Below are positions 20,949 through 29,670 of a DNA stretch of 64,000 nt, piece by piece. Position 1 is the first letter of the stretch. Each line of letters opens with the position of its first letter. The DNA is from Gilliamella sp. wkB108 (GTDB lineage Bacteria > Pseudomonadota > Gammaproteobacteria > Enterobacterales > Orbaceae): NCBI RefSeq assembly GCF_001690195.1, contig NZ_LZGM01000012.1, forward strand, positions 17,096-81,095. The letters run 5' to 3'. The translations under genes were made by a program, and so were the position numbers. A model generated the notes under the pieces. That model did no database searches and was not told the DNA's origin. It saw only the letters and a list, made by a program, of their open reading frames with translations.

Positions 20949-21287
20949 TCAATATAATATAGATTCATTGCAAAATAGGCGTTGCTGCTGTATTTCTTTC
21001 TGATTAGGTATAGTTATTATCACCAATACCATTTTGCATTGAGTATTAAGTGGTTGAGTTTGTATCGCATATCGCCACCCTTTAGGTATGATTTTATCGG
21101 CATTTTGTGGGTAGCTATCAAGTAATGCAAAAGCAATTTTATCGGCTTTTAATCTATTAGATAAGAAGTGATATTGTTTGACTATTACTTGTTGATAGTT
21201 GATAAAACCAAGTAGCATTATCGAAAAAAGTAGTGTCGCTACCATTACTTCGATCAGACTAAATCCATTGCTAGGTGTATTATTCAC
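20949..21287 (-). CDS. ppdC: Prepilin-like minor pseudopilin, PpdC type
   Basis: Class III-leader prepilin: short basic leader ending in Gly, then FSLIEVMVATLLFSIMLLGF as the N-methylated helix (conserved Glu at +5). I choose the GTG at 21287, which overlaps the end of the previous gene by eight bases and gives a typical seven-residue leader before Gly-Phe. The longer frame from 21338 would put 25 residues before the cleavage site, which is unusual. It is the last gene of the ppdA-ppdB-ygdB-ppdC cluster, which primes type IV pilus or pseudopilus assembly in relatives. Confidence 0.8.
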   Translation of the reverse strand: MNNTPSNGFSLIEVMVATLLFSIMLLGFINYQQVIVKQYHFLSNRLKADKIAFALLDSYPQNADKIIPKGWRYAIQTQPLNTQCKMVLVIITIPNQKEIQQQRLFCNESILY

Positions 21288-21717
21288 AATCAGTACTCTT
21301 TTTTTCCGGACAATAGTCAAGCCAATGACCTTTTTCAATCACTAACTTATTTTTATCAAAATAGGCTAAATGATAAACAAAGAAATCATCAGTTTCACCA
21401 CGTACTAAAACATAGTTATTAATGTCTAAATGTGATTTTTTGATACAAACTGTTAGTTGATAAGTTGCTTCTGTTAAACATTGCCAATTATCGGTTGGGG
21501 CTGACCAATTTTGATAAATTCCCCAAGTTAAGGATGAACTTGCTTGGTTGAATTTTCGATAATAAAGACTTTCCATAATGATCGTTTTTTGCCAAGAAAT
21601 AATAAATAAATTAAAACCAGTTAAGAGTATTAAACCTACTACCATTAAAATAACCATCATTGCGATGGTACTAAATCCTGATGCTGTAATAGGTGGTGAA
21701 TTAAAATAGGTTTTCAT
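21280..21717 (-). CDS. ygdB: YgdB-like pseudopilus protein
   Basis: A 145-residue protein with an N-terminal leader followed by the hydrophobic helix GFSTIAMMVILMVVGLILLT, as in the DUF2509/YgdB (PilX-like) family. The soluble part contains Cys residues that could form disulphides. It overlaps both neighbours (17 bases with the preceding gene's end, 8 with ppdC). It is the third gene of a minor pseudopilin set and is assigned mainly on order and the N-terminal helix. Confidence 0.78.
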   Translation of the reverse strand: MKTYFNSPPITASGFSTIAMMVILMVVGLILLTGFNLFIISWQKTIIMESLYYRKFNQASSSLTWGIYQNWSAPTDNWQCLTEATYQLTVCIKKSHLDINNYVLVRGETDDFFVYHLAYFDKNKLVIEKGHWLDYCPEKKSTDCE

Positions 21718-22264
21718 TTTTTATGATCTTCGTCATATGATAGTTGATTTGTTGGTTATTAATTAGTTCAACATCTAAGGATAATTCAATGGTATTAGCT
21801 CGCTGTGTGATACTAAAATGTGTGACTTTAAATTCAGCTGGATCGAATAGTTTTTCCCAATTACTACCTTGGCAATTAATTGATCCGGTTTTATATTCAA
21901 GATTATTTTTGTGAAAACGATAACTAAATACATCTGAATTCTTTATCTTAAGAGGGTTATGGATCCAATCATGACGAATTTCACTATCGTAACGAATAAT
22001 AATACAGTTGCGTTGTTGATTGATCTCAAGTGCTTTGATTTTCATTTTAGTCGGGCTATTGGCAATAAAACCTGCCCGACGAATATCTTTTGCTAATCCG
22101 GCTATTGCATATTGAACATTTTGCTCTAAGCGAATGCGCTGATAGTTTTGTATTATGTAAGTTTGTAATTGAACATAAAAAGTAGAACATCCCAGTATAA
22201 TAAGGCTAGATAATGCTATACTAATTAACATTTCCACTAGTGAGAAACCAGATACTTTTAACAT
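21701..22264 (-). CDS. ppdB: Prepilin-like minor pseudopilin, PpdB type
   Basis: A 187-residue prepilin with the leader MLKVSG, cleavage before Phe and the helix FSLVEMLISIALSSLIILGC (Glu +5). The ATG at 22264 overlaps the ppdA stop by seven bases and gives the normal short leader. An ATG at 22300 would create an overlong leader. It is PilW/PpdB-like in order and length. Needs a prepilin peptidase encoded elsewhere. Confidence 0.82.
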   Translation of the reverse strand: MLKVSGFSLVEMLISIALSSLIILGCSTFYVQLQTYIIQNYQRIRLEQNVQYAIAGLAKDIRRAGFIANSPTKMKIKALEINQQRNCIIIRYDSEIRHDWIHNPLKIKNSDVFSYRFHKNNLEYKTGSINCQGSNWEKLFDPAEFKVTHFSITQRANTIELSLDVELINNQQINYHMTKIIKNENLF

Positions 22265-22734
22265 GCTGGTAGGCCAGCTAGATAGTTGTTCTGACTGCAA
22301 AATCGAATACGTCCTCGAAACGATATAAGCACTTTACTCATACCTATATCATTTTTAAGCTGAAAAGATACCGTTTGCGCCATATTCCGTCGTCCCCAAA
22401 ATGAGATGATCTTCTTATCGGTCAATCCATTAATGACAACAGAATTATTGGGTTTAATAAATTGTAGTTCCCCATGATCACAAGAGTCAGGTCGGTCTCC
22501 TTGGGTAATGGTTAAACACCATGGTGATAAAAAAAGATGAAGATTATAAGTATTATTGGTAGTGTAAGCTTTAAATTGTACTTCATTTAAAAAATAAGCC
22601 AGTTTCTCAGTGGTACTAACCAACTCGTTACGAAGCTGTAATGCTTTCCAATTGTGTATACCAATCGTTGCGAGAATTGCACTTATACAAATAATGGCTA
22701 AAAGCTCAAGCAATGAGAATCCTAAATCTTGCAT
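22258..22734 (-). CDS. ppdA: Prepilin-like minor pseudopilin, PpdA type
   Basis: First gene of the pseudopilin cluster. The ATG at 22734 gives leader MQDLG, cleavage before Phe and the helix FSLLELLAIICISAILATIG with Glu at +5. The remainder (about 158 residues in total) is a GspH/FimT-like globular part with paired Cys near the C-terminus. AGGA lies close to the ATG. An in-frame TTG at 22752 is less likely. In E. coli the equivalent cluster lies between recC and thyA; here it lies between ybfF and dapD. Confidence 0.82.
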   Translation of the reverse strand: MQDLGFSLLELLAIICISAILATIGIHNWKALQLRNELVSTTEKLAYFLNEVQFKAYTTNNTYNLHLFLSPWCLTITQGDRPDSCDHGELQFIKPNNSVVINGLTDKKIISFWGRRNMAQTVSFQLKNDIGMSKVLISFRGRIRFCSQNNYLAGLPAC

Positions 22735-22959
22735 AATCCTACTCTTTGGCAAGTTATCAACTGTTATCTAGGTTATAAATAAATAACCAAAAAGCATCAT
22801 TTTCAAGATGATATTGGAGTGTGCCTTCCAAATTTATTTTATTTTTCTCATTGCAAGTTTTGATGATATGACAAACCGCTTAAAAAGTGGCGCAGATTAT
22901 ATTATACTGATTGCCTGTTTAAATTTGCTAACGGACTTATAAGTTAAAGGAAACTTGAG

Positions 22960-23784
22960 ATGCAACAATTACAAACTATTATTGAAGCGGCATTTGAACG
23001 TCGTGCTGAAATTACGCCATCAAATATAGATGCGGTTACTCGCGATGCTATTAATCAATCTATTCAGTTATTAGACAGCGGTAAAATGCGCGTAGCTGAA
23101 AAAATTAATGGTGATTGGGTTACTCATCAATGGCTAAAAAAAGCTGTGTTGCTCTCATTTCGTATCAATGAAAATCAATTGATTGACGGCGGAGCAACTA
23201 ACTATTATGACAAAGTGCCATTAAAATTTGCTGAGTATGATGAAGCGCGATTCCAACAAGAGGGTTTTCGTGTAGTTCCATCAGCCATTGCACGCAAAGG
23301 TGCTTATATTGCACGTAATACCGTGTTAATGCCGTCTTATGTCAACATAGGTGCTTATGTTGATGAGGGTACGATGGTTGATACTTGGGTAACCGTTGGT
23401 TCATGTGCGCAAATTGGTAAAAATGTTCACTTATCTGGTGGTGTTGGCATTGGCGGTGTATTAGAACCATTACAAGCAAATCCTACTATTATTGAGGATA
23501 ACTGTTTTATTGGCGCTCGTAGTGAAATTGTTGAAGGTGTTATCGTTGAAGAAGGTTCAGTAATTTCAATGGGTGTTTTTATTGGTCAAAGTACTAAAAT
23601 TTATGACCGAGCAACAGGCGAAGTCCATTATGGTCGCGTACCGGCAGGTTCAGTGGTTGTTTCGGGTAATTTACCAACTAAAGATGGTAAATACAGTCTT
23701 TATTGTGCTGTTATTGTTAAAAAAGTAGATGCCAAAACTCTAGGAAAAGTAGGTATTAACGAATTACTACGTACTATTGATTAA
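22960..23784 (+). CDS. dapD: 2,3,4,5-tetrahydropyridine-2,6-dicarboxylate N-succinyltransferase
   Basis: Acyl-CoA-dependent enzyme of the succinylase branch of lysine and meso-diaminopimelate synthesis, which supplies peptidoglycan. The 274-residue protein has an N-terminal helical domain (1-100), then a left-handed beta-helix of hexapeptide repeats ([50 protein letters not shown]). Length equals the E. coli enzyme. AAAGGAAAC precedes the ATG. It is a single gene ended by hairpins. Confidence 0.97.
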   Translation: MQQLQTIIEAAFERRAEITPSNIDAVTRDAINQSIQLLDSGKMRVAEKINGDWVTHQWLKKAVLLSFRINENQLIDGGATNYYDKVPLKFAEYDEARFQQEGFRVVPSAIARKGAYIARNTVLMPSYVNIGAYVDEGTMVDTWVTVGSCAQIGKNVHLSGGVGIGGVLEPLQANPTIIEDNCFIGARSEIVEGVIVEEGSVISMGVFIGQSTKIYDRATGEVHYGRVPAGSVVVSGNLPTKDGKYSLYCAVIVKKVDAKTLGKVGINELLRTID

Positions 23785-23804
23785 TGGTGTCATTCACCAT
23801 TTTA
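23783..23804 (+). terminator. Terminator hairpin of dapD
   Basis: The stem AATGGTG / CACCATT starts in the dapD stop codon, has a five-base loop and is followed by TTAT. The U-tract is short, so it is a moderate-strength intrinsic terminator. Confidence 0.6.
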
Positions 23805-23806
23805 TG

Positions 23807-23826
23807 CCACCTAGTTGACTAGGTGG
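23807..23826 (+). terminator. Second hairpin after dapD
   Basis: A perfect 8-bp stem CCACCTAG / CTAGGTGG around TTGA, three bases after the first hairpin. No T-run follows, so it probably backs up the first as a tandem terminator or protects the 3' end. Confidence 0.5.
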
Positions 23827-23888
23827 TCATAATTTAAATCGTTTAATAAATTTAGTTATAGTGTATAACCATTAGAAGAGGAGAGTTT

Positions 23889-24380
23889 ATGCCTTCTTTT
23901 GATATTGTGTCTGAAATTCAAATGACAGAAGTTAAAAATGGCGTTGATAATGCAACCCGAGAATTAACAACCCGTTGGGACTTTAAGAATGTTGAAGCTT
24001 CATTTGAATTGAATGAAAAAAATGAAACCATAAAATCCACCAGCCAATCTGAGTTTCAAGTACAACAGTTATTAGATATCTTACGAGATAAGCTTGCCAA
24101 ACGTGGTATTGATGGCGGAGCGTTAGAGATCCCCGAAGAGATGGAGCATAGTGGTAAACTTTATAGTATCACGGTCAAGCTTAAACAAGGGATTGATAAA
24201 GAGTTATCGAAGAAAATCGTGAAGCTTATTAAGGACAGTAAAATCAAAGTCCAAGCCCAAGTACAAGGCGAACAAGTTCGCGTGACAGGTAAGTCTAGGG
24301 ATGATTTACAAGCGACTATGGCTTTAGTAAAAGGTGCTGAATTAGGGCAACCTTTTCAGTTTACCAATTTTAGAGATTAA
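23889..24380 (+). CDS. yajQ: YajQ-family nucleotide-binding protein
   Basis: A 163-residue protein of the YajQ/DUF520 family, which binds nucleotides and, in some species, cyclic di-GMP. It has two ferredoxin-like halves: [21 protein letters not shown] at the N-terminus, the central [12 protein letters not shown], and C-terminal [28 protein letters not shown] precedes the ATG. It is a single gene between the dapD and yajQ terminators. Confidence 0.94.
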   Translation: MPSFDIVSEIQMTEVKNGVDNATRELTTRWDFKNVEASFELNEKNETIKSTSQSEFQVQQLLDILRDKLAKRGIDGGALEIPEEMEHSGKLYSITVKLKQGIDKELSKKIVKLIKDSKIKVQAQVQGEQVRVTGKSRDDLQATMALVKGAELGQPFQFTNFRD

Positions 24381-24395
24381 TACATTTATAAATTT

Positions 24396-24425
24396 TTTGG
24401 CTGATGAGGATCAGCCAAATTTATA
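24396..24425 (+). terminator. Terminator of yajQ
   Basis: A perfect 10-bp stem TTTGGCTGAT / ATCAGCCAAA with a GAGG loop, followed by TTTATA, 15 bases after the yajQ stop. Confidence 0.7.
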
Positions 24426-24617
24426 ATACGATAGTAGGCAGAAAGAAATCACTGTAAAGAAGTTTCAGGAAAGCACTACGTTTGCGTATGAATTTTTTAT
24501 ATAATTAGTGCTAAATAGCGCTATTACTTAGACAAATTAAGTAAAGAACGAGATTTTTTCTAGCGAATACGTTATTCTATTAACTTGTCTACCTTCTTAA
24601 TTATAACAATATTTATC

Positions 24618-26894
24618 ATGATGAAAAAAATAGTTTTATTTTGGGTTACTCTTCTTTTCACTGGCTATTTGTTTGCTCAAACTCCCAATAATGAAGAAAA
24701 AAAAGCCTTTATCGATGATCTCTTATCAAAAATGACCATAAAAGAAAAGGTTGGTCAATTAAGGTTAGTCAGTGTGGGTGGTAACTTAACCTTAGATAAA
24801 GTTTTGGATCAAATCGAAGCAGGTGAAATCGGTGGTATCTTTAATACTGTGGTTGAACCTGATTTGACCTATATGCAAGATCGGGCCTTAAAAGCACCCA
24901 ATAAAATCCCTCTCTTTTTAGGATTCGATATTATTCATGGTCATCGAACCGTATTTCCAATTAATTTAGGTATCGCAGCTACATGGGATCGTGATGCCAT
25001 TGCTAAGGCTGCGGAAGTCTCAGCCGATGAAGCCACGTCAGATGGACTTAATATCACTTGGGCGCCAATGGTTGACATCACACGTGATCCGCGCTGGGGA
25101 CGAGTTTCTGAAGGATTTGGAGAAGATCCTTATTTAACCTCGGAAGCCGGACGTATTTTTGTTGAAAGGATGCAAAAACAAGTCCTATCTGATAAAAAAT
25201 CATTAGTAACCACAGTTAAGCATTTTGCTCTTTATGGTGCAGTTGAAGCGGGTCGTGAATATAACACTACTGATATGAGCGAACGCAAAATGTTTCAAGA
25301 ATATCTAGTTCCTTATAAAAAGGCTATTGATGCCGGAAGTCGTGCTGTGATGGTTTCTCTTGTGTCAATAAATGGTATTCCAGCAACAGGTAATCATTGG
25401 TTATTAACTGAGGTACTTCGTAATCAATGGCATTTTGATGGTGTGGTGATCAGCGATCATGGTGCGATTCGTGAATTAATTAATCATGGTGTAGCTAGCG
25501 ATGCGAAAGATGCAGTAAAAGTTGCAATTAAAGCTGGTATTGATATAAGCATGAATGATGAGTATTTTTTAAAATTCTTGCCAGAATTGGTTAATGAAGG
25601 AGTACTTACTGAAGATCAGATTAATGATGCTTGTCGTCACGTGTTAGAACTTAAGTATGATATGGGATTATTTAATGATCCTCATCGCAATTTAGATCCA
25701 AAATTAGACATTGAAACAATGTTTGCAGACAATCGCTTACATCGTGAAGAAGCGAGAGATGTCGCACGTCGTAGTATTGTTTTGCTAAAAAATAAAGATC
25801 ATCTATTACCATTAGCTAAGAATAAGAAAATTGCTGTCATTGGACCGCTTGCTGATTCGAAACGCGATATATTAGGTAGCTGGTCTGGAGCGGGTCGTGC
25901 AAATTTAGCCGTTACCCCTTTAGAAGGGATAAAAAAAGCTGTTAAAAATCCAAATTTAGTGAGCTATGCATTTGGTGCAAATCTTTCTGATGATCCACAA
26001 TTATTTAAATTTTTAAATCTGTATGAAATTACCACTAAATATGATGAAAGACCAGCAGATAAAATGATTGCCGAAGCCGTTAAAGTGGCTAAAAAATCGG
26101 ACGTGGTTGTCGCTTTCATCGGGGAAGCTGAAGGGATGGCTCATGAATCTTCAAGCCGAACTGATCTTTCATTACAAGCAAGCCAAAAACGATTAATTAA
26201 AGCTTTAAAAGCAACCGGCAAACCATTAGTTCTCGCTTTGATGAATGGTCGTCCTTTGACATTACCTGAAGAGTATCAGCAAGCCGATGCGATGCTTGAA
26301 ACATGGTTTTTAGGTACTGAAGGTGGTAATGCGATAGCCGATGTATTATTTGGCGATTATAATCCGTCAGGTAAATTACCTATGTCTTTCCCTATGAATG
26401 TTGGTCAAATTCCGGTTTATTATAGCTATTTAAACACCGGACGTCCGCATGGTACTGAGAATATGGGTAAATATACGACTTCTTATTTTGATAGTCCGAA
26501 CGAACCGTTATTTCCTTTTGGTTTCGGTTTAAGCTATACCGATTTTACTATCGATTTTTCTCTATCTAGCAACGAAATGACACCAGACGGTCAAATAGTG
26601 GTGACAGCTAATGTTGAAAACACTGGTGATAAAGCAGGTACAGAAACTGTACAACTTTATTTACAAGATGTGACCGCATCTGTTAGTCGACCTGTTAAAG
26701 AGTTAGTTGGTTTTGAAAATATTAATCTCAAACCACATGAAAAAGGTGAAGTTAAATTTGTTATCAAACCTGAAATGTTAAAATTCTGGAATGATAAAAT
26801 GCAGTACGTGTCAGAACCGGGTAAATTCAACGTGTATGTTGGGTCTGATTCTACGACTAAAGATAAACAAACATTTACTTTACTAGATAAATAA
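24618..26894 (+). CDS. bglX: Periplasmic beta-glucosidase, GH3
   Basis: Glycoside hydrolase family 3 enzyme that releases glucose from beta-linked oligosaccharides. The ATG at 24618 starts a Sec signal peptide (MMKKIVLFWVTLLFTGYLFA, cleavage before QTPNN), implying export to the periplasm. The TIM-barrel domain contains KHFALYGAVEAGREYN and the nucleophile Asp in VVISDHGAI. The beta-sandwich domain has AEGMAHESSSRTDLSL, and a fibronectin III-like domain closes the protein. 758 residues, close to E. coli BglX (765). An in-frame TTG at 24585 would bury the signal peptide. Confidence 0.95.
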   Translation: MMKKIVLFWVTLLFTGYLFAQTPNNEEKKAFIDDLLSKMTIKEKVGQLRLVSVGGNLTLDKVLDQIEAGEIGGIFNTVVEPDLTYMQDRALKAPNKIPLFLGFDIIHGHRTVFPINLGIAATWDRDAIAKAAEVSADEATSDGLNITWAPMVDITRDPRWGRVSEGFGEDPYLTSEAGRIFVERMQKQVLSDKKSLVTTVKHFALYGAVEAGREYNTTDMSERKMFQEYLVPYKKAIDAGSRAVMVSLVSINGIPATGNHWLLTEVLRNQWHFDGVVISDHGAIRELINHGVASDAKDAVKVAIKAGIDISMNDEYFLKFLPELVNEGVLTEDQINDACRHVLELKYDMGLFNDPHRNLDPKLDIETMFADNRLHREEARDVARRSIVLLKNKDHLLPLAKNKKIAVIGPLADSKRDILGSWSGAGRANLAVTPLEGIKKAVKNPNLVSYAFGANLSDDPQLFKFLNLYEITTKYDERPADKMIAEAVKVAKKSDVVVAFIGEAEGMAHESSSRTDLSLQASQKRLIKALKATGKPLVLALMNGRPLTLPEEYQQADAMLETWFLGTEGGNAIADVLFGDYNPSGKLPMSFPMNVGQIPVYYSYLNTGRPHGTENMGKYTTSYFDSPNEPLFPFGFGLSYTDFTIDFSLSSNEMTPDGQIVVTANVENTGDKAGTETVQLYLQDVTASVSRPVKELVGFENINLKPHEKGEVKFVIKPEMLKFWNDKMQYVSEPGKFNVYVGSDSTTKDKQTFTLLDK

Positions 26895-26908
26895 ACTTAT
26901 AAACTTTC

Positions 26909-26928
26909 CCGTCGACGTCAGTCGACGG
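26909..26928. other. GC-rich palindromic hairpin between bglX and btsS
   Basis: CCGTCGAC / GTCGACGG is a perfect 8-bp stem around GTCA, striking in this AT-rich context. It has no T-run, so it is not a canonical intrinsic terminator. It lies 15 bases after bglX and 18 before btsS and may separate or stabilise the two messages. Confidence 0.5.
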
Positions 26929-26946
26929 AGTTGTTAGGCTTGTATT

Positions 26947-28647
26947 ATGTTTGAATTTGATCTCGTCCTTCAACTGCTACAACAAATGTGTGTTTATTTA
27001 GTGATCGCGTATTTGCTAAGTAAAACACCAATAGTTATTCCTGTCATGCAAGTCACTGTGCATTTACCTCATAAATTATTGTGCTATCTGATCTTCTCTC
27101 TATTTTGTATTATGGGCAGTTTTTTTGGTTTACACATCGAAGATACAATAGCCAATACTCGTGCGATAGGTGCTATTTTAGGTGGTTTACTTGGTGGTCC
27201 CATGGTTGGATTGTTGGTGGGGATCACTGGCGGTATTCATCGTTATACATTAGGTGGGATCACTGCTGAAAGTTGCATGCTATCTACCATATTAATTGGA
27301 TTAATAAGTGGTTTACTCCATTATTTATTAATGAAAAAAGGACGAGTTGACTTGCTTTATAATCCGCTATTAGTAGGTGTTTTAGGGTTAATTGTTGAAT
27401 CATTGGAGATGATCTTGGTGCTACTGATTTCACGTCCTTTCGATGTTGTTTTGCATGCGGTGCGAAGTATTGCTGCACCAATGATTGTGGCAAATAGTAT
27501 TGGTTCAGCTATGTTTATGCGAATATTGTTGGATAGACGCGCTATATTTGAAAGATATACTTCCGCATTTTCTGCCAAAGCATTAAAAATAGCGGTAAGT
27601 ACTGAAGGATTATTACGTGATGGTTTTAATCAAACCAATAGTACTAAAGTGGCTCAAATCATTTATCAAGAATTGGATATTGGTGCAGTTGCGATTACTG
27701 ATAGAGAAAAAATATTAGCTTTCATTGGTATCGGTGATGATCACCATTTACCCGGCACACCTATTACGTCAAATTGTACCTTAGAAGTCATTGAACAAAA
27801 TGAAGTTAAATATCTTGATGGCATTCATCAGCCTTATCAATGCTCGATTAATAAAAATTGCCGTTTAGGCTCAACGTTGGTAATTCCATTGCGGGGTGAA
27901 AATAATACCGTTGTAGGTTCAATAAAACTCTATGAAGCTAAAAACACCCTATTTAGTTCGATTAACCGTACTCTTGGTGAAGGGATCGCAAGTTTATTAT
28001 CAGCACAAATTTTAGCGGGTCAAAATGAACACTATAAACAGCTATTATCCAAAACTGAAATTAAACTTTTACATGCTCAGGTTAATCCACATTTCTTATT
28101 TAATGCATTAAATACTTTACTGGCAGTGATTCGACGAGATAAAACACAAGCTTCTCAATTAGTTCAGTATCTTTCGACTTTTTTCCGTAAAAATTTAAAA
28201 CGTACTGATGAGATCGTCACCCTTAAAGATGAGTTAGAGCATGTTAATGCCTATTTGCAAATAGAAAAAATGCGGTTTATGGATCAGTTATCCATTGATA
28301 TCGATATACCGGAAGAGTTAGAAAATGCACATCTTCCCGCCTTTACTTTACAACCGATTGTTGAAAATGCTATTAAACATGGTACTTCCCAATTGATCGG
28401 TGAAGGAAAGGTGACAATAAAGGCATTTGTGCATGAGCAAACGCTCATTCTTGAAGTGATAGATAATGCCGGTAATTATCGTGAAAATAAAAAAGATATG
28501 AAAGGACTCGGTCTGAATTTAGTCGATAAAAGGATTAATATTCGTTATGGTGAAAAATATGGTATAAAAATATGGTGTAAGCCTGATGATTATACTAAAG
28601 TGACGATATCATTACCGCTGAAAGAGGATATGAGTATTCAATGTTAA
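26947..28647 (+). CDS. btsS: High-affinity pyruvate receptor histidine kinase BtsS
   Basis: LytS-family sensor kinase, very similar throughout to E. coli BtsS (YehU), which senses extracellular pyruvate. The 566 residues hold an N-terminal 5TM LYT domain (LLQQMCVYLVIAYLLSKTP to about 200), a GAF domain (about 215-355), and the HisKA_LytS-type kinase box HAQVNPHFLFNALNTL with phospho-acceptor His 382. The HATPase domain (PIVENAIKHG, GLGLNLVDKR) follows. The stop overlaps the btsR start by seven bases. Confidence 0.94.
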   Translation: MFEFDLVLQLLQQMCVYLVIAYLLSKTPIVIPVMQVTVHLPHKLLCYLIFSLFCIMGSFFGLHIEDTIANTRAIGAILGGLLGGPMVGLLVGITGGIHRYTLGGITAESCMLSTILIGLISGLLHYLLMKKGRVDLLYNPLLVGVLGLIVESLEMILVLLISRPFDVVLHAVRSIAAPMIVANSIGSAMFMRILLDRRAIFERYTSAFSAKALKIAVSTEGLLRDGFNQTNSTKVAQIIYQELDIGAVAITDREKILAFIGIGDDHHLPGTPITSNCTLEVIEQNEVKYLDGIHQPYQCSINKNCRLGSTLVIPLRGENNTVVGSIKLYEAKNTLFSSINRTLGEGIASLLSAQILAGQNEHYKQLLSKTEIKLLHAQVNPHFLFNALNTLLAVIRRDKTQASQLVQYLSTFFRKNLKRTDEIVTLKDELEHVNAYLQIEKMRFMDQLSIDIDIPEELENAHLPAFTLQPIVENAIKHGTSQLIGEGKVTIKAFVHEQTLILEVIDNAGNYRENKKDMKGLGLNLVDKRINIRYGEKYGIKIWCKPDDYTKVTISLPLKEDMSIQC

Positions 28648-29360
28648 ACGTTATTATTGTGGATGATGAATTACCCGCGCGTGAAAATTTACGTTGTTTG
28701 CTTGAAAGTGATCCAGAAATTACTATTGTTGCCGAATGTAATAATGCTATGGAAGCGATTCGAGAGATTCATCGACTACAACCCGATGTAGTATTTTTAG
28801 ATATTCAAATGCCGAAAATAAACGGCATTGAAATGTTATCAATGTTAGATCCCAATACCATGCCTCATATCGTGTTTTTAACTGCTTATGGTGAATTTGC
28901 TGTAAAAGCATTTGAAGCACAGGCGTTTGATTATTTGCTAAAACCCGTTGAGATTGAGCGATTAAAAAAAACACTTTATCGATTACATCACCGTACTTTT
29001 TCAAACAATATTAATCAACTTGAAGGTGTCAATCATGATCTCAAATATATACCTTGTGTAGGTCATAACAGAATCTACCTATTAAATATTGATGATGTGT
29101 TTTATGTATCATCAAAAATCAGTGGTATTTATGTATTCAATCAAGCAAATAATGAATATTTTACTGAATTAACGTTAAAAACATTAGAGGATAAAACTCC
29201 TCTTATCCGTTGTCACCGACAATATTTGGTTAATCTTAAAAAGTTAAAAGAGATCCAATTTAACGAAGCGGGCGGTGTTGATATTATATTAATTAATGAC
29301 ATTTCAGTGCCGGTAAGTCGTCGTTATCTTAAACTACTTAAAGAGTTGCTTGGATTATAG
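28641..29360 (+). CDS. btsR: LytTR-family response regulator BtsR
   Basis: Response regulator partner of BtsS. The 239-residue protein has a receiver domain with the phospho-accepting Asp 54 in VFLDIQMPKINGIEM and the TAYGEFAVKAFE and DYLLKPVE switch regions, followed by a C-terminal LytTR DNA-binding domain ending VSRRYLKLLKELLGL, near-identical to E. coli BtsR (YehT). It overlaps btsS by seven bases and is followed by btsT and a matching operator. Confidence 0.95.
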   Translation: MLNVIIVDDELPARENLRCLLESDPEITIVAECNNAMEAIREIHRLQPDVVFLDIQMPKINGIEMLSMLDPNTMPHIVFLTAYGEFAVKAFEAQAFDYLLKPVEIERLKKTLYRLHHRTFSNNINQLEGVNHDLKYIPCVGHNRIYLLNIDDVFYVSSKISGIYVFNQANNEYFTELTLKTLEDKTPLIRCHRQYLVNLKKLKEIQFNEAGGVDIILINDISVPVSRRYLKLLKELLGL

Positions 29361-29399
29361 TTATCATTAAAATTATTGCTCATTTTAATTATTCACTTT

Positions 29400-29428
29400 A
29401 CCGCTCATCACCTGATTTTAACCACTCA
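29400..29428 (+). promoter_or_regulatory. BtsR operator: two 8-bp direct repeats spaced 13 bp
   Basis: ACCGCTCA at 29400-29407 and ACCACTCA at 29421-29428 are separated by exactly 13 bases. This fits the ACC(G/A)CT(C/T)A-N13-ACC(G/A)CT(C/T)A site I recall for E. coli BtsR (YehT) at btsT (yjiY). It lies 40 bases after btsR and 242 bases before the btsT ATG. A possible -10 (TATAAC) lies 17 bases downstream, but I could not set the promoter firmly. Confidence 0.88.
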
Positions 29429-29670
29429 CACTCTTGATTCTACCTATAACCAAAATACTGATACCATTCTTTTAAGCGAAAAATTACTATAAGCTCGTTT
29501 ATAAAAGAATCTTAAGTTTATACTCAAAACCGGAAGGTGAGATTGTAAAAGAGCTTGGTAATAGTGCTGAAAAATTGCATTTTTCTACTCTATTCAAACC
29601 GTTTCTTTCACTATCTTCTAAGGTCTTAAGTATGAAATTAATTAATCTTAACATCCAGAAGAGAATCATT

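Noticed and set aside
20949..21338. Longer ppdC frame starting at 21338
   Set aside because: It would give a 25-residue leader before the prepilin cleavage site. The GTG at 21287 gives a normal leader and the usual overlap.
22903..22908. TATACT as a dapD promoter -10
   Set aside because: No acceptable -35 at 16-18 bases upstream, so I did not list it.
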